Positions 1 to 8,566 of a stretch of 48,841 bases of DNA are shown in pieces. The translations under genes were made by a program, and so were the position numbers. The stretch's first letter is position 1; every line of letters starts with the position of its first letter. Below the pieces are notes generated by a model that did not search any database, was not told the DNA's origin, and was given only the letters and a program-made list of their open reading frames with translations. Where the stretch lies: contig JALHNS010000008.1 in the NCBI GenBank assembly GCA_022843445.1, forward strand, positions 1 to 48,841. Reading direction: 5' to 3'. Source of the DNA: Gemmata sp. (GTDB lineage Bacteria; Planctomycetota; Planctomycetia; Gemmatales; Gemmataceae).

Positions 1-261
1 CAGGCGCTCCAGCGGTCCGGCACCGGGGCGGGCGAGCCGGGCGGCGGCCTTCTCCAGCGCGCGGAGGCGGTCGCGCCGGCGCGTCGAACCGCCCGCCCCG
101 CACGCCGCCCACGCCTCCCGGGCGCGCCGTTCGAGGTCCTCCAGTTCGGCCCACCGGACGAGGTCGGGAAGGCTCTCCCTCAACTCGGCCAGTGCGCGGG
201 CGTCACCGGCCTGCGCCCGGCGGACGAGCACCGCGAGCGCGTCGTTGGGATCAGGAGTCAC
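1..261 (-). CDS. Unknown protein, 3' part cut by window edge
   Basis: An open frame of 87 codons runs off the left edge. It begins at a GTG that overlaps the last 11 bases of the preceding gene, which suggests translational coupling. The peptide is rich in Ala, Arg and Glu, starts with MTPDPNDALAVLVRRAQAGD, and looks helical. I see no catalytic motif, signal peptide or membrane segment. It follows the small basic protein upstream in the same transcript, so it is probably another gene of the integrative element. The function is unknown. Confidence 0.5.
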   Translation of the reverse strand, partial: MTPDPNDALAVLVRRAQAGDARALAELRESLPDLVRWAELEDLERRAREAWAACGAGGSTRRRDRLRALEKAAARLARPGAGPLERL

Positions 262-547
262 GGCGCTTCCTCCACGGGCCGCGGTCGTGTCGGTAGTAGC
301 CGCTCGCGAGGAGGTGCGCCGCGGCGGCCCGGTCGAGCAGGTCGTGGAACCGTCGGTAGGACTCGGCGGCCCCGTCGAGCCGTTCGGCTCCACGCGCCTG
401 CCGCTGCCGCACTTCCCGCAACGCGCCCATCAAGTGCGCGGCCATTTCGGCGATCGCGCCGGTGCCGAAGTAATCGCGCACGACACGCGCTCCGACCCGG
501 CGGGAGCGGTAGTAGTAGCGCTTCTTGCCCTTGTTGACCCAGGCCAT
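251..547 (-). CDS. Small basic protein of a mobile element, unknown function
   Basis: A 98-residue basic protein. It opens with a Lys/Arg/Tyr-rich stretch (NKGKKRYYYRSRRVGARVV, residues 4-22) that looks like a short beta-hairpin module seen in many small proteins of actinobacterial and planctomycete mobile elements. The rest is an Ala/Arg-rich helix with heptad-like spacing. Its stop overlaps the next gene's start by 11 bases. No enzyme motif is visible. DNA or RNA binding is plausible from the charge, but that is inference. Confidence 0.55.
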   Translation of the reverse strand: MAWVNKGKKRYYYRSRRVGARVVRDYFGTGAIAEMAAHLMGALREVRQRQARGAERLDGAAESYRRFHDLLDRAAAAHLLASGYYRHDRGPWRKRRDS

Positions 548-610
548 GGTGTTCTACGCCCCCTTGGTCGCGCCTCCGGCGCCCTCACGCGATGTCGGAC
601 TCGCCCCCAG

Positions 611-1468
611 TTACCCCGCCTTCACACCGAGCGCCCGGCACTCCCGCATCAAGAGGTGCAGCCGAGCCCACGGTACTGCATTCGCCTCGGTCACCGGGGT
701 CGTCCGCAGCCCGACCGCCAGGCGCAACAGTCGCTGCGTCTTGCCGTCCCGTGGTTCGCCCCCGTGTGGGCCGCCGGATCTCGGTCCGGCGACGGCCTCC
801 AGTACGGCGTCGAGGGCGTGCGGACCGGCTTGGTAGCCGATGAGCCGGACTTGGACGCCCGGGTCGCTCTCGCCGCCCGGCGCGTACCGGCGCAAGACGA
901 CGTGCGAAATGTGGGCCGGGTGCCGGAGGCGGTCGGCGACGGCGAAGAACAGCGCCGCGTACGCCGCTGCCGCCGCTGTCGCGAGCCCGCTCTTGGCGGC
1001 GATGACGGCGGTCGGCTCGCCGGCCAGTACGCGCGCCTCGACCTCGACCTTCAGCCAGTAGGCGCCCCGCTCGTACAGATCACGGGCGGCGGAGATTGCT
1101 CGCAGGTCGGGCGCGTCCCGCACCGCGGCGGTCGTCGTCGTGAGCACCTCCTCGGCGCGCAGCACCCAGGCATCGACCCACTCCTCCGGGATCAACTCGC
1201 CCGCGGCCAACCGGCCCGCGAGCTGCCAGCGGAAATCGGGGGGCCTGAAGGCACCGTCCGGTCGCAGGTCCAGCAGGCTCGCGGGCGGAGGCGGCGCCAG
1301 ACCGACCGGGCTCGCGCACGGCTTCTTCGATTTGGCCAACTTGGAGAAGAGACCGGCGTACACCTGCTTCGGCCCCTTCCGCCCCGTGTCGCGCCCGGAC
1401 TTGGTCGCCGGCTTCTTCTTCGGTTTCTGCGGCCCGTCGGGGCCGCAGTCGCTCTTCGCGCTCTTCAC
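611..1468 (-). CDS. Unknown protein with an HTH-like central segment
   Basis: The GTG at the right end is preferred over an in-frame start 57 bases upstream because GGAGG sits 6 bases before it; this gives 285 residues. The first ~45 residues are very Lys/Pro-rich and probably disordered. The middle carries RVLAGEPTAVIAAKSGLATA and then AAYAALFFAVADRL, whose spacing resembles the HTH of sigma-like or transposon-borne regulators that count 'LxAGxxxxxIAxxxGL'. The remainder is Ala/Arg-rich. It sits between other unknown genes of the same strand in the putative integrative element. A DNA-binding role is inference from the HTH-like segment only. Confidence 0.55.
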   Translation of the reverse strand: MKSAKSDCGPDGPQKPKKKPATKSGRDTGRKGPKQVYAGLFSKLAKSKKPCASPVGLAPPPPASLLDLRPDGAFRPPDFRWQLAGRLAAGELIPEEWVDAWVLRAEEVLTTTTAAVRDAPDLRAISAARDLYERGAYWLKVEVEARVLAGEPTAVIAAKSGLATAAAAAYAALFFAVADRLRHPAHISHVVLRRYAPGGESDPGVQVRLIGYQAGPHALDAVLEAVAGPRSGGPHGGEPRDGKTQRLLRLAVGLRTTPVTEANAVPWARLHLLMRECRALGVKAG

Positions 1469-1554
1469 GGCGATCCTCCACTTCGATCCTGTGTTCGATG
1501 CCCCGTCGCCCCGGTGCCCGATCACCAGGGCGACATTTTGACCTCGGTAACCTT

Positions 1555-2394
1555 CTACGCAGCCCTGTCAGTCGCCCGCGCCGGAGGGCTTCTCCGGGAA
1601 CTCGGCGCTTCCCGGCGGGCAGATGCCGGACCCGCGCGTCGCGGCCCGCGGCGGCGATTGTTGACCCCCGTGGCGGGAGTTTCTTCGCACCGCTCTACGA
1701 TGCCCACGAGGAGGGCGTGGAGCCCGCCGAACTGTACGAGGAGGGCGCGGACGGCACCGGCCGCCGAGCGGATCTGCGCCAGCTCTTGGGGCGTGGGTTC
1801 GGTCCCCGCCGCGAGCCCCCGCAGCACCCGCTCGAAGACCTCGGGAGTGATGCTGTGACGGGCGCACAAGCGGCGGCAGTCGTTGGAAAGCTCCCGGGCC
1901 TGAAGTTCGGGGCCGTGCCCGCCGAGCGGGCGCGTCGGCCGGCCGCCGTGGCGCCGACCGGCACCGAACCGTTCGGCCTTCCGGTGCCGCACCTGCCGGC
2001 TGGTCAGTTGCGAGACCATCAGCTCGTCGATGGCCCCGGCCCGCTCGTCCGGCCGCACGGAGAGCAGTGTCGCGACCTGGTCCCACCCCACTCGGGCCCG
2101 CTCCAGCGCGACGACCTCGGCCCGCGGGTACTGGGACGCGAACTTCATCACCTTGTACAAGAGCGACCGCGAGCAGGGCGGGTTGTTGTCCGCCAGCGCC
2201 TGCAGGCGCTGGGGCCGCCCCCGCACCCGGGGCGGGCAGCATTCGAGCGCCAGCCGGCCCAGGTCGTAGTGCCACCGCAGCCCGCGGGCTCCGGACCGCA
2301 CGTGGCGCGCGAACCGCTCCTCGGCGGGGATGCGGCCCGCGGGAACCGCCGGCGGCCTTGCCGCCGCCGACACAGTCGTCGTCCGAGTCGTCAT
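1555..2394 (-). CDS. Unknown protein resembling the DUF1016/YhcG N-terminal fold
   Basis: The ATG used is preceded by GGAGGGCGAC and gives 279 residues; the open frame extends 42 codons further without a ribosome site. Residues ~60-145 (ALADNNPPCSRSLLYKVMKF, then YPRAEVVALERARVGWDQVA, ending LTSRQVRHR) follow the pattern of the DUF1016/YhcG N-terminal helical domain, with its 'SRxxLYxMxxFxxxYP', 'LxWxxxxxLLxV' and 'xSxRQLxR' blocks. The nuclease C-terminal half of YhcG is absent. The C-terminus is low-complexity Arg/Ala/Ser. It lies in the minus-strand run of element genes. The resemblance was made by eye and could be convergent. Confidence 0.5.
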   Translation of the reverse strand: MTTRTTTVSAAARPPAVPAGRIPAEERFARHVRSGARGLRWHYDLGRLALECCPPRVRGRPQRLQALADNNPPCSRSLLYKVMKFASQYPRAEVVALERARVGWDQVATLLSVRPDERAGAIDELMVSQLTSRQVRHRKAERFGAGRRHGGRPTRPLGGHGPELQARELSNDCRRLCARHSITPEVFERVLRGLAAGTEPTPQELAQIRSAAGAVRALLVQFGGLHALLVGIVERCEETPATGVNNRRRGPRRAGPASARREAPSSRRSPPARATDRAA

Positions 2395-2927
2395 GTCGCC
2401 CTCCGTGGCGAGTACGGGTACTTCGATCAAAACCCCAATCCGGGAGCGTCCCGGAAGGACGGCATCGGATTCCCAGACACCGCGTCTGCGGCTTGTCGAT
2501 GGCCCGATTTTCCGAACCACCGCGACCGCAGCCCGGGAAGTCCTCGTGCGATGCGGATGAACTGTCCGTCTTTGAAGGTGTGGCGGCGAACATTCTCGTC
2601 GTCATCCCTCTCGGTCTGGACCGAGCGTTGAACCGACGCACGTGGAGCACCCGCCGGTGGTGCTGGCGGGCACCTCCCACTTGCAGTCGTGCGGGCACCC
2701 ACCGGTCGCGTTCCGGGCTTCGTCACGCCACTCGATGCCCGGACCGTCAGTGTCACGATCGAATTACTTGGTCATTCGGTCCTTCGCAGTGAGAGTTGTG
2801 AAGCCTTGATCGATTCGAGAAACTCACACGCGCGCCGGTTCGATCTCCACCCCGTTCGCGAGGAACGCCTCCCGTGCGCGCGAGACGCTCTCGCCCCGTC
2901 CCTTTGCGCCGCCGTTTGCCGCCCCGA
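2395..2927. other. Intergenic, no convincing gene
   Basis: This 533-base stretch lies between two minus-strand genes. Open frames of 60-110 codons exist on both strands, but none has a ribosome site, a recognisable motif or normal codon texture. I see no strong hairpin. It could hold a promoter for the unknown protein to its left. Confidence 0.4.
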
Positions 2928-3482
2928 TCAGCGGCGCGTCGCCTCGGCACCCATCGTCGCGAGGGCGTCGCGGAAGAACCGCTCCGGGTCGGTGGCGAAG
3001 AAGGCGTCAGCCTCGGCCCACCACCATCCGGCTTCCGCGCTCGGACGAGCCAAGGGCTCGGCGTCCGGATCGGAGGTGACGAACCAAGCGAGCCGACCGG
3101 GCGGCCCGCGGAACGCGCCCATCAGGTCGATCCGCTCGTGCCGGGCGCCGGGATACCGGACCGTTGTGGCGGTCCCGCCGACCACCCGGCACGACTCGGC
3201 CGGCCCGGCGGCCGGGTGGATCCAGCCGGCATTGACGACCCCGCCTTGGCGGCTGCCGCGCGGCTGCGCGAACGGCTCCCAGCCGAGCGCCACGTAGAGG
3301 TCGGCCAGGTGCTCGCACGGGCCGCCCCCGTCGAACACGACGGCGGGGTGCCCGGCGGTGGGCAGGTGGGCGCGGTCCGCCCGGCCCTCCACGGACCTAA
3401 GCGCGGTCAGGTCGGCCGAGAGCCGGGCCCGCCCGTTCGGGCAGAACGGACAGGTCACCAGGTCGATCAGTGTACGCGTCAC
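2928..3482 (-). CDS. Unknown protein with an N-terminal CxxC motif
   Basis: The GTG start follows GGAAGACGACC and gives 184 residues; the longer open frame upstream has no ribosome site and shadow-like composition. Near the N-terminus CPFCPNGRA (residues ~11-19) gives one CxxC pair, with a further Cys at 'GGGPCEHLADLY'. The middle is rich in Trp and His ('VNAGWIHPAAGPAESCRVVG', 'AGWWWAEADAFF'). The composition suggests a globular, perhaps metal-binding, protein. No family is recognised. It follows the RT and helicase-like genes on the same strand, with intergenic gaps, so an operon link is possible but unproven. Confidence 0.5.
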   Translation of the reverse strand: MTRTLIDLVTCPFCPNGRARLSADLTALRSVEGRADRAHLPTAGHPAVVFDGGGPCEHLADLYVALGWEPFAQPRGSRQGGVVNAGWIHPAAGPAESCRVVGGTATTVRYPGARHERIDLMGAFRGPPGRLAWFVTSDPDAEPLARPSAEAGWWWAEADAFFATDPERFFRDALATMGAEATRR

Positions 3483-3721
3483 GGTCGTCTTCCGTTGTTG
3501 TGGTTTGAGTTCGTGTTGGTCAGAGCGGGGCGCTCCGGTGTGCCTTTCGAGCCTCCCAAATCGGGAGTGCGTCGCACGGTCAGATCGCGGTCGGGTCGAA
3601 CGTATCGTTCCCGCCGCGGCCCCAGCTTCAGCGCCCCCGTTGAGGCGGTTGCGTTCGTTTGCTCGGGCGTGATGGTGAGAGGCGCAAGCGCCGTCGAACA
3701 GCTCGCGCCGCTTCTCGACCG

Positions 3722-4057
3722 TCACTCCGTCGGGATCGCCGAGTGCGCGAGTCGCCGTCGGGCTTGGGCGATGGTCCGCACCACCGGGTGGCGAGCGGTG
3801 CGGAATTCGCCCCGCCATTGGACGTCCCAACCGTCTTGCTCCAACTTGGCCACGGTCGTCGCCACCCGGTGGTGCGCACCGCCAAGCCTTCGCAGATCGG
3901 CCGCCGTGTGCGTTCGGCCCGTCGCCCCCGTGGCACTGTCGGCGGGTTGGAGATCCACGGTCGGGCAAACGCCCATCTCAAATTCCTCCGGTCCGTGATA
4001 CGACTGCATCAGCCTGCTCAACGTGAGCGGGAGTTTCGCGTCGTTCGGTGCCGTCAC
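3722..4057 (-). CDS. Small unknown protein
   Basis: A 111-codon frame that starts at a GTG 60 bases after the preceding gene's stop. The sequence reads as a real globular protein, with GVCPTVDLQPADSATGATGR in the middle and an Arg-rich helical C-terminus ('TVAKLEQDGWDVQWRGEFR' then 'VVRTIAQARRRL'). The segment TAADLRRLGG...VATTVAKLEQDGW could be a small winged-helix-like unit. The ribosome site is weak, so the exact start is uncertain. It is co-directional with the RT cluster. Confidence 0.45.
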   Translation of the reverse strand: MTAPNDAKLPLTLSRLMQSYHGPEEFEMGVCPTVDLQPADSATGATGRTHTAADLRRLGGAHHRVATTVAKLEQDGWDVQWRGEFRTARHPVVRTIAQARRRLAHSAIPTE

Positions 4058-4117
4058 GAATTGGCTCTGCGGGTCAAGACGCGACGCGGTTCCGCCCGGC
4101 GTGGTGCCGGCGTGGCA

Positions 4118-4441
4118 TTACTCCTCGCGCACGTCGAGGGTTCGGCTCTCCGAGAGTTCGATGTTCTCCATGAAGGTCTGGACGAGGTCCTCGCCGATCG
4201 GCGCGGTCAGTTTGCCCTGGGTCAGGCGGCGGCAGACCCGCCGGGTTACCGTGGCGTTCAAGGGCCCGGACTCCACCCGGGCGCCGACCTCCAGCGCCTC
4301 GGTGATCTGCTTCCGCAACAGGCGAAACCGCTTCGCCTGTTGGGCCAAGACGAGGTACTCGCGCAGCACGGTCTGAGTGACCGGCCCCGGGCGGCCGGTC
4401 GATCCCCGCGCCGCCCGCGGATTGGTGCCGTTCCAGTTCAT
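4118..4441 (-). CDS. Small helical unknown protein downstream of the RT
   Basis: The ATG chosen follows GAGGAGATCGAG, a good ribosome site, and gives 107 residues; an earlier in-frame ATG 18 bases upstream and the longer open frame have no such signal. The sequence is mostly helical and charged (VTQTVLREYLVLAQQAKRF, RLLRKQITEALEVGA). No catalytic motif is seen. It lies 136 bases after the RT stop and could be part of the same transcript. Its function is not recognised. Confidence 0.55.
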   Translation of the reverse strand: MNWNGTNPRAARGSTGRPGPVTQTVLREYLVLAQQAKRFRLLRKQITEALEVGARVESGPLNATVTRRVCRRLTQGKLTAPIGEDLVQTFMENIELSESRTLDVREE

Positions 4442-4577
4442 CTCGATCTCCTCGTTCATGTACGCCCCGCGGTCGGGGCCCTTACCAGAAGTCGGGCGGC
4501 GGGCGGGCACCCCGCCGCCCGGGGTTGGTGGAGGGCTTCCGGATCGGAACCCTCCGCACGGTGACGCGCGCCAGCGG

Positions 4578-5846
4578 TCACACCGTCGAGTCTGACCACC
4601 GGGTCGTCTCCGTACGCGGGTGCCGCCGGAGGAAGTGTCGCCACTTGTCCCCGGCGCGTTGCCACGTGCAGCGGACGAGGTCCGGGGAGATCTCCCGGAA
4701 CCCGTTGCTGCGGACGACCGTGGTCACCTGGTCGGTGATCCGGTCCAGTCGCGCGTTATCGAAGGCGGGGGCCATGGCGCTGACCCACCCCGTTACCGCC
4801 GAGCGTGCGGTAACCGGCGGGTTGGGCTCGCGCTTGGCCTGCGTCAGGTTGTCCCGCAGCTTCTGCAGGGACCCCGTGCCGATGTCGAACTTCAGCGACC
4901 CGCGGGGCAGGGAGAGGTTGAACCCCAACAGTTGGGACACTCCCCCGTTCCTCAGGTCGCACAGGTGCTCCCGCTCGGGGACGTCCTTGAGGGACAGTCC
5001 GATGCGCCCGAGCAGGGTTCGACACCGGTCAACGGCCCGACGGCCTTCGTGCGTGTCGGCGGCGAGAACGGGGACGTTGTCCACGTACCTCGTCACCAAC
5101 AGACTGTCGCGGTGCTCCGACCAGTAGCGGTCGAAGTAGAGCGACATGCTTGCGTCCAGGGCCAGCGGCGAGAGCGCCAGGCCCTGGGGAAGTCCGACGT
5201 GATGCTGGGGGCCCGCGGCCCCCCTCAGCAGGAGGTCGATCAGGTCCAGGAGCGCCCGGTCCTTGACGGACCTCCGAAAGGCGTGCATCGCGACGTTGAC
5301 CGACAGCGACGGGAAGGCGCTCTTCACGTCCAAGTTGGCCAATACGCCGAATCGCCCGCCCTCGGCGGCGTGGTACAGCGCCCGCAGGAGGGTGTGGACC
5401 CCGCGCCCGCAGGCGCTGTGCGTGACGGGGCCCAGGTCGAGCTCCACCGCGGGCCTGATCGCGCCCAGCACGCCCGCTGCGATGACCCGGTCGATGACGT
5501 TGTTGAGGGCCAGCGGGCGGGTCCCGCCCGTCTTGGGGACCTCGACGACCCTCGGCGGCGGCGGACGGTACGCACTCCGGCGGATCGCGTCGCAGGCCGC
5601 GGCCAGCGCCCGGCTCAACTCCTGCCGGCCGAAGTCGGAGTACCGCCAGCCGTCGGGGCCGGGCGCCTGGCCCTTGGTGCGGCAGTCGTCGAAGCACTTC
5701 ATCAGGTACGGCACGTCGAGGACGGATTCGACGGACGGCCCCGTCGAGGCGCGCGCCCGAGCTTCGAGGCGCCGAGCCCGCCACCGTGGCGTCGGCTTCG
5801 GCCGCTTCCAGGTTCTGTTCAGTTGCTTCCAGTTGCTGGTGCTCAC
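4578..5846 (-). CDS. Reverse transcriptase with a YVDN active-site motif
   Basis: A 422-residue RNA-directed DNA polymerase. The GTG start overlaps the stop of the helicase-like gene (GTGA). Visible RT blocks are APGPDGW (61-67), the fingers strand YRPPPPRVVEVPKTGGTRPL (93-112), motif A NLDVKSAF with Asp173, motif B GLPQGLALSP (218-227), motif C YVDN (254-257), and LLGF (306-309), the usual lead-in to the thumb. In most RTs motif C is YxDD; here the second Asp is Asn. Negative-strand RNA virus polymerases use GDN and are active, so loss of function cannot be assumed. There is no maturase/HNH domain and no group II intron RNA around it. The C-terminal ~100 residues are basic. The context (integrase, PolA-like, helicase-like) suggests a mobile-element or defence-type RT rather than a retrohoming intron. 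Confidence 0.9.
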   Translation of the reverse strand: MSTSNWKQLNRTWKRPKPTPRWRARRLEARARASTGPSVESVLDVPYLMKCFDDCRTKGQAPGPDGWRYSDFGRQELSRALAAACDAIRRSAYRPPPPRVVEVPKTGGTRPLALNNVIDRVIAAGVLGAIRPAVELDLGPVTHSACGRGVHTLLRALYHAAEGGRFGVLANLDVKSAFPSLSVNVAMHAFRRSVKDRALLDLIDLLLRGAAGPQHHVGLPQGLALSPLALDASMSLYFDRYWSEHRDSLLVTRYVDNVPVLAADTHEGRRAVDRCRTLLGRIGLSLKDVPEREHLCDLRNGGVSQLLGFNLSLPRGSLKFDIGTGSLQKLRDNLTQAKREPNPPVTARSAVTGWVSAMAPAFDNARLDRITDQVTTVVRSNGFREISPDLVRCTWQRAGDKWRHFLRRHPRTETTRWSDSTV

Positions 5847-7495
5847 TGCCGCGCCCTCCGCTTGTGGAGGACTTCGCGGAACCGCAGCCACGCCGACACG
5901 TCCGGGTCCTCGTCGAGGAACGCCCAGCCGGCCGCGCGGTAGTGCCGCTTGCGCCGCCGGGACCAGAGCGCGGCCAACGGGTGACCGTCGTCCTCGGCGT
6001 CCACGATCAGCAGCGGGGGCGCCGGCAAGTCGTCGGTCGCGAGCCAGCCCTCCGGCAGCGGCGGGGCGCCGTCGCCGGGGGCGGCGCGGACGATCACGTC
6101 GTACTCCTCGCCCGCCAGCGCCTCGACGCCCAGAGCGGTCGCGATCACCCCGCGGGTGCAGGTGGTCGTGTCGTCCTTCGCGACGGTGGCGTCGTCGCCG
6201 AGGCCGGAGACCAGCGGCCAAGCCGGCAGGTGCTGCTTCAGGGCCTCGGCCTGCTTGATGTTCTCGGCGAGCAGGAGCACGTGGAGCGGCTGGTTGGCGC
6301 AGTCGGCGATCTTGGAGGAAGGGGCCAGGCGGCGCAGCTTACTTTCATCGCCCGCCTGGAGCGCGCGGGCGAGCGCGGCCAAGCGACGGTTCCGCACCGG
6401 GTTCATCCGGACGGCGTTCTTCACGTAATCCACGGCGTTCCTAGTCGTCGAGCCGGTGTGGGCCTTGATCCGGGCCACGACCGCGCCCCGCTCGACGCAG
6501 CCGGGCCCGGGGATGACGAGCTGGTGCGTCCCGAAGAGCTGCCACAGCCTCGCCCGCTCGAAGGGGGAGGGGCGGTACTGGATCGGCAGGAAGCCGATCA
6601 CGGTCGCTTCCCCAGCGTCGATGAGCCGCTCCGGGAGCTGGACGGGCCGCGGCGCGGGACTCGTGGCCCGTGCGGGCACGCACGTCCTCGGCTCCGGTCG
6701 GCCGGGCCGAGCCGGCGGGGTCGGGTCGGGGTATTCGGGAGCGGTTAGCGGATCGTCCCAGGTGGCGAAGAGCGGGTCGGTTACCAGCACGACGTCCGCC
6801 TTCGCCAACTCCACCATTCCCATCTGGCCGAGCAAGGTCACGACCACGCGCTCGTTCCGTTCGGCCGCCGTGCCGCACCCCGTCCGCCCGGGCGAGATGC
6901 CGTGACGGCGTAAGAGGCGGGTGAGATCCGCCGCATCCTTCTGCTTGCGGACGAGGACGACGACCTTCGCGGCCGGCCGGCCGAGGCACACCTGCACGAT
7001 CAGCCAGAGCGGGTCGCTGGTGCCGGCGGCGTACCGCACCAGCCCGCGGAGCACCGCCGCCGCGAACGCGCCCAGCGCCGGGTCGGTGATGGGCGCCACT
7101 GGGGTGGGGAGCGTAATACAGTTGCCGCCGACCGTCGCACCGCCCACCGTCGTCCCGCTGTCTGCCTGCGGCGCGCCGGTGTTGGTGTTGACCGTGCCGC
7201 TGCTCGCGTCCGGAGTGCCGCCCTCGAAGGTGAACGGCACGCGCGACCGTTTGAGCAGGCCCACCACTGCCAACAGTAGGCCGGCCCACACGACCGCCCG
7301 CAGCCCGCCGGCCGCCGTCCGCTGAAGGCCGAACAGCGCCTGCCGGACCGGTTCGAACACCGTCCCGCCCTCGCCGTCCGGCTCCGGCCGATCAACGGCG
7401 AGCTGGCCGATCAGGTCAGGCGGCGGGTAGTCGATCACCAGCAGCGGGCCGCGGGCGGCGATGGTCACCACCGGGTTGGGGGCGTCGGCGCTCAT
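5843..7495 (-). CDS. Helicase-like protein lacking a Walker A motif
   Basis: The ATG start overlaps the stop of the ParB-like gene (ATGA), giving 550 residues. Two Rossmann-like blocks resemble SF2 helicase strands: AAKVVVLVRKQKDAADLTRL followed by VVVTLLGQMGMVELAKADVV, and PLHVLLLAENIKQAEALKQH followed by GVIATALGVEALAGEEYDVI, the latter like the helicase C-terminal 'copy number/junction' strand. No GxGKT or DExx box is seen; the place where Walker A would lie reads GGLRAVVWAGLLLAVVGLLK. A Gly/Thr/Asn-rich insert follows (ASSGTVNTNTGAPQADSGTT). I read it as a degenerate helicase-fold protein; this is inference, and a distinct fold is possible. It is coupled on both sides to the ParB-like and RT genes. 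Confidence 0.6.
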   Translation of the reverse strand: MSADAPNPVVTIAARGPLLVIDYPPPDLIGQLAVDRPEPDGEGGTVFEPVRQALFGLQRTAAGGLRAVVWAGLLLAVVGLLKRSRVPFTFEGGTPDASSGTVNTNTGAPQADSGTTVGGATVGGNCITLPTPVAPITDPALGAFAAAVLRGLVRYAAGTSDPLWLIVQVCLGRPAAKVVVLVRKQKDAADLTRLLRRHGISPGRTGCGTAAERNERVVVTLLGQMGMVELAKADVVLVTDPLFATWDDPLTAPEYPDPTPPARPGRPEPRTCVPARATSPAPRPVQLPERLIDAGEATVIGFLPIQYRPSPFERARLWQLFGTHQLVIPGPGCVERGAVVARIKAHTGSTTRNAVDYVKNAVRMNPVRNRRLAALARALQAGDESKLRRLAPSSKIADCANQPLHVLLLAENIKQAEALKQHLPAWPLVSGLGDDATVAKDDTTTCTRGVIATALGVEALAGEEYDVIVRAAPGDGAPPLPEGWLATDDLPAPPLLIVDAEDDGHPLAALWSRRRKRHYRAAGWAFLDEDPDVSAWLRFREVLHKRRARQ

Positions 7496-8535
7496 GACCG
7501 CACCCCCGAGGCGCCGCGGCCGCCACGCGCGGCGGCCTTGCGGGTGTACCCACCCCGCGAAGGCCGACGTGCCTTCACGGGCTTTCCCACAACTTCGACC
7601 GCGAGCCTCCGAACCTCCGCGTTCACGTCCCGCTTTCGCGCGGGGGCCGCGAGCCACTTGGAGAGGAGGGAGGAGACCTTCTTCGCGTCCGCCCGGTACT
7701 CGGCGGGGAGCGCGACGCAGTGCCCCCGGCCGCCCGCCTCCTCGGCAATCGTGCGAAGGCTCGCGAGGATGGCTCGAACCGCCCCCGCGGTGCTCTTCCG
7801 CCGGGCGCTCTTCGCGCCGAAGAATTCGCTTTCCAGTTCGGCGAAGGTGCTCCCGCCCGCGAGCCGCTTGCCCAGATCCGTCACGGCCTCGACCGGCAGC
7901 TTCTCGACCGCCTCGATGGCCCGCGCGGGGAGGCGGCCTTCGCGGTGGGCGTCCCGAATCGGATCGGGCAGGCGCCCCAGCGCCGAATCGCGTTCGAGGG
8001 TCCTCTGCGCCCGGCCGAACGCCTCCTTGATCAGCTTCTGCCGGAGCGTCTTCCACTTTTTTTGCTTCGCCTCGTCGCGCCGCCTCGGGGGGCGCCGCTT
8101 GAGGTTGGCGACCCAGACCCGGTACAGCTTGGATGCGGCGAGCTGAAACTCGAACGGGTCCATGTTCAGACGGTCGCGCGCGGCCTTCAGGTGCAAGCCG
8201 GCTGCCTTCAGCGCGAGCTCGGCGTCGTTCAACCCGTCGCAATCCGGGCAGACCGCTACTCGGACGGTCTTCGCTCCCGCCGCTCGGGCGGCGACTAAGA
8301 GTACGCGACCGTAGAGGAGCTTCCAGCGCGAGTCAGCCACCGGTGCGACGACCGCGACAAGGGGAGACCGGCGCTCGGCCCGCAACTCTTCGGGCGGCGG
8401 TTCGGCACCGGGCACCTCGCGGGCGTACTGGCACAGGATGTCGTGTTCCACGACGTCGCTGATCCGCACGCTAATGGTCGCGTTCGACGTCTGGATCGCC
8501 CCCGCCTCGGGCGGGGGGGCTGTCGATGAAGGCAT
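7492..8535 (-). CDS. Basic ParB-like/unknown protein
   Basis: The ATG start has a GGGAG site 7 bases upstream; 347 residues. Residues ~85-130 include VCPDCDGLNDAELALKAAGL with one CxxC. The region LPDPIRDAHREGRLPARAIE followed by AVEKLPVEAVTDLGKRLAGG resembles the ParB/KorB segment after its HTH ('IRxAVRxGRL...AxALAxLPxExQxxLAxxI'). The C-terminus is very basic (RRPSRGGYTRKAAARGGRG), as in nucleic-acid-binding tails. It forms a coupled trio with the helicase-like and RT genes. A partition or nucleoprotein scaffold role is inference. Confidence 0.55.
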   Translation of the reverse strand: MPSSTAPPPEAGAIQTSNATISVRISDVVEHDILCQYAREVPGAEPPPEELRAERRSPLVAVVAPVADSRWKLLYGRVLLVAARAAGAKTVRVAVCPDCDGLNDAELALKAAGLHLKAARDRLNMDPFEFQLAASKLYRVWVANLKRRPPRRRDEAKQKKWKTLRQKLIKEAFGRAQRTLERDSALGRLPDPIRDAHREGRLPARAIEAVEKLPVEAVTDLGKRLAGGSTFAELESEFFGAKSARRKSTAGAVRAILASLRTIAEEAGGRGHCVALPAEYRADAKKVSSLLSKWLAAPARKRDVNAEVRRLAVEVVGKPVKARRPSRGGYTRKAAARGGRGASGVRS

Positions 8536-8566
8536 AAGTTCTCCCGTACGAGGTGAAGGGGCCGAG

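Noticed and set aside
245-1858. A 537-codon plus-strand frame
   Set aside because: It is antisense to two minus-strand genes with ribosome sites and better coding texture; the product is Arg/Pro-rich and matches no family.
4442-4577. A non-coding RNA (retron msr/msd-like) beside the RT
   Set aside because: The 136-base gap shows no long inverted repeats of the kind that flank retron RNAs, and the RT lacks retron-type motifs that I can recognise.
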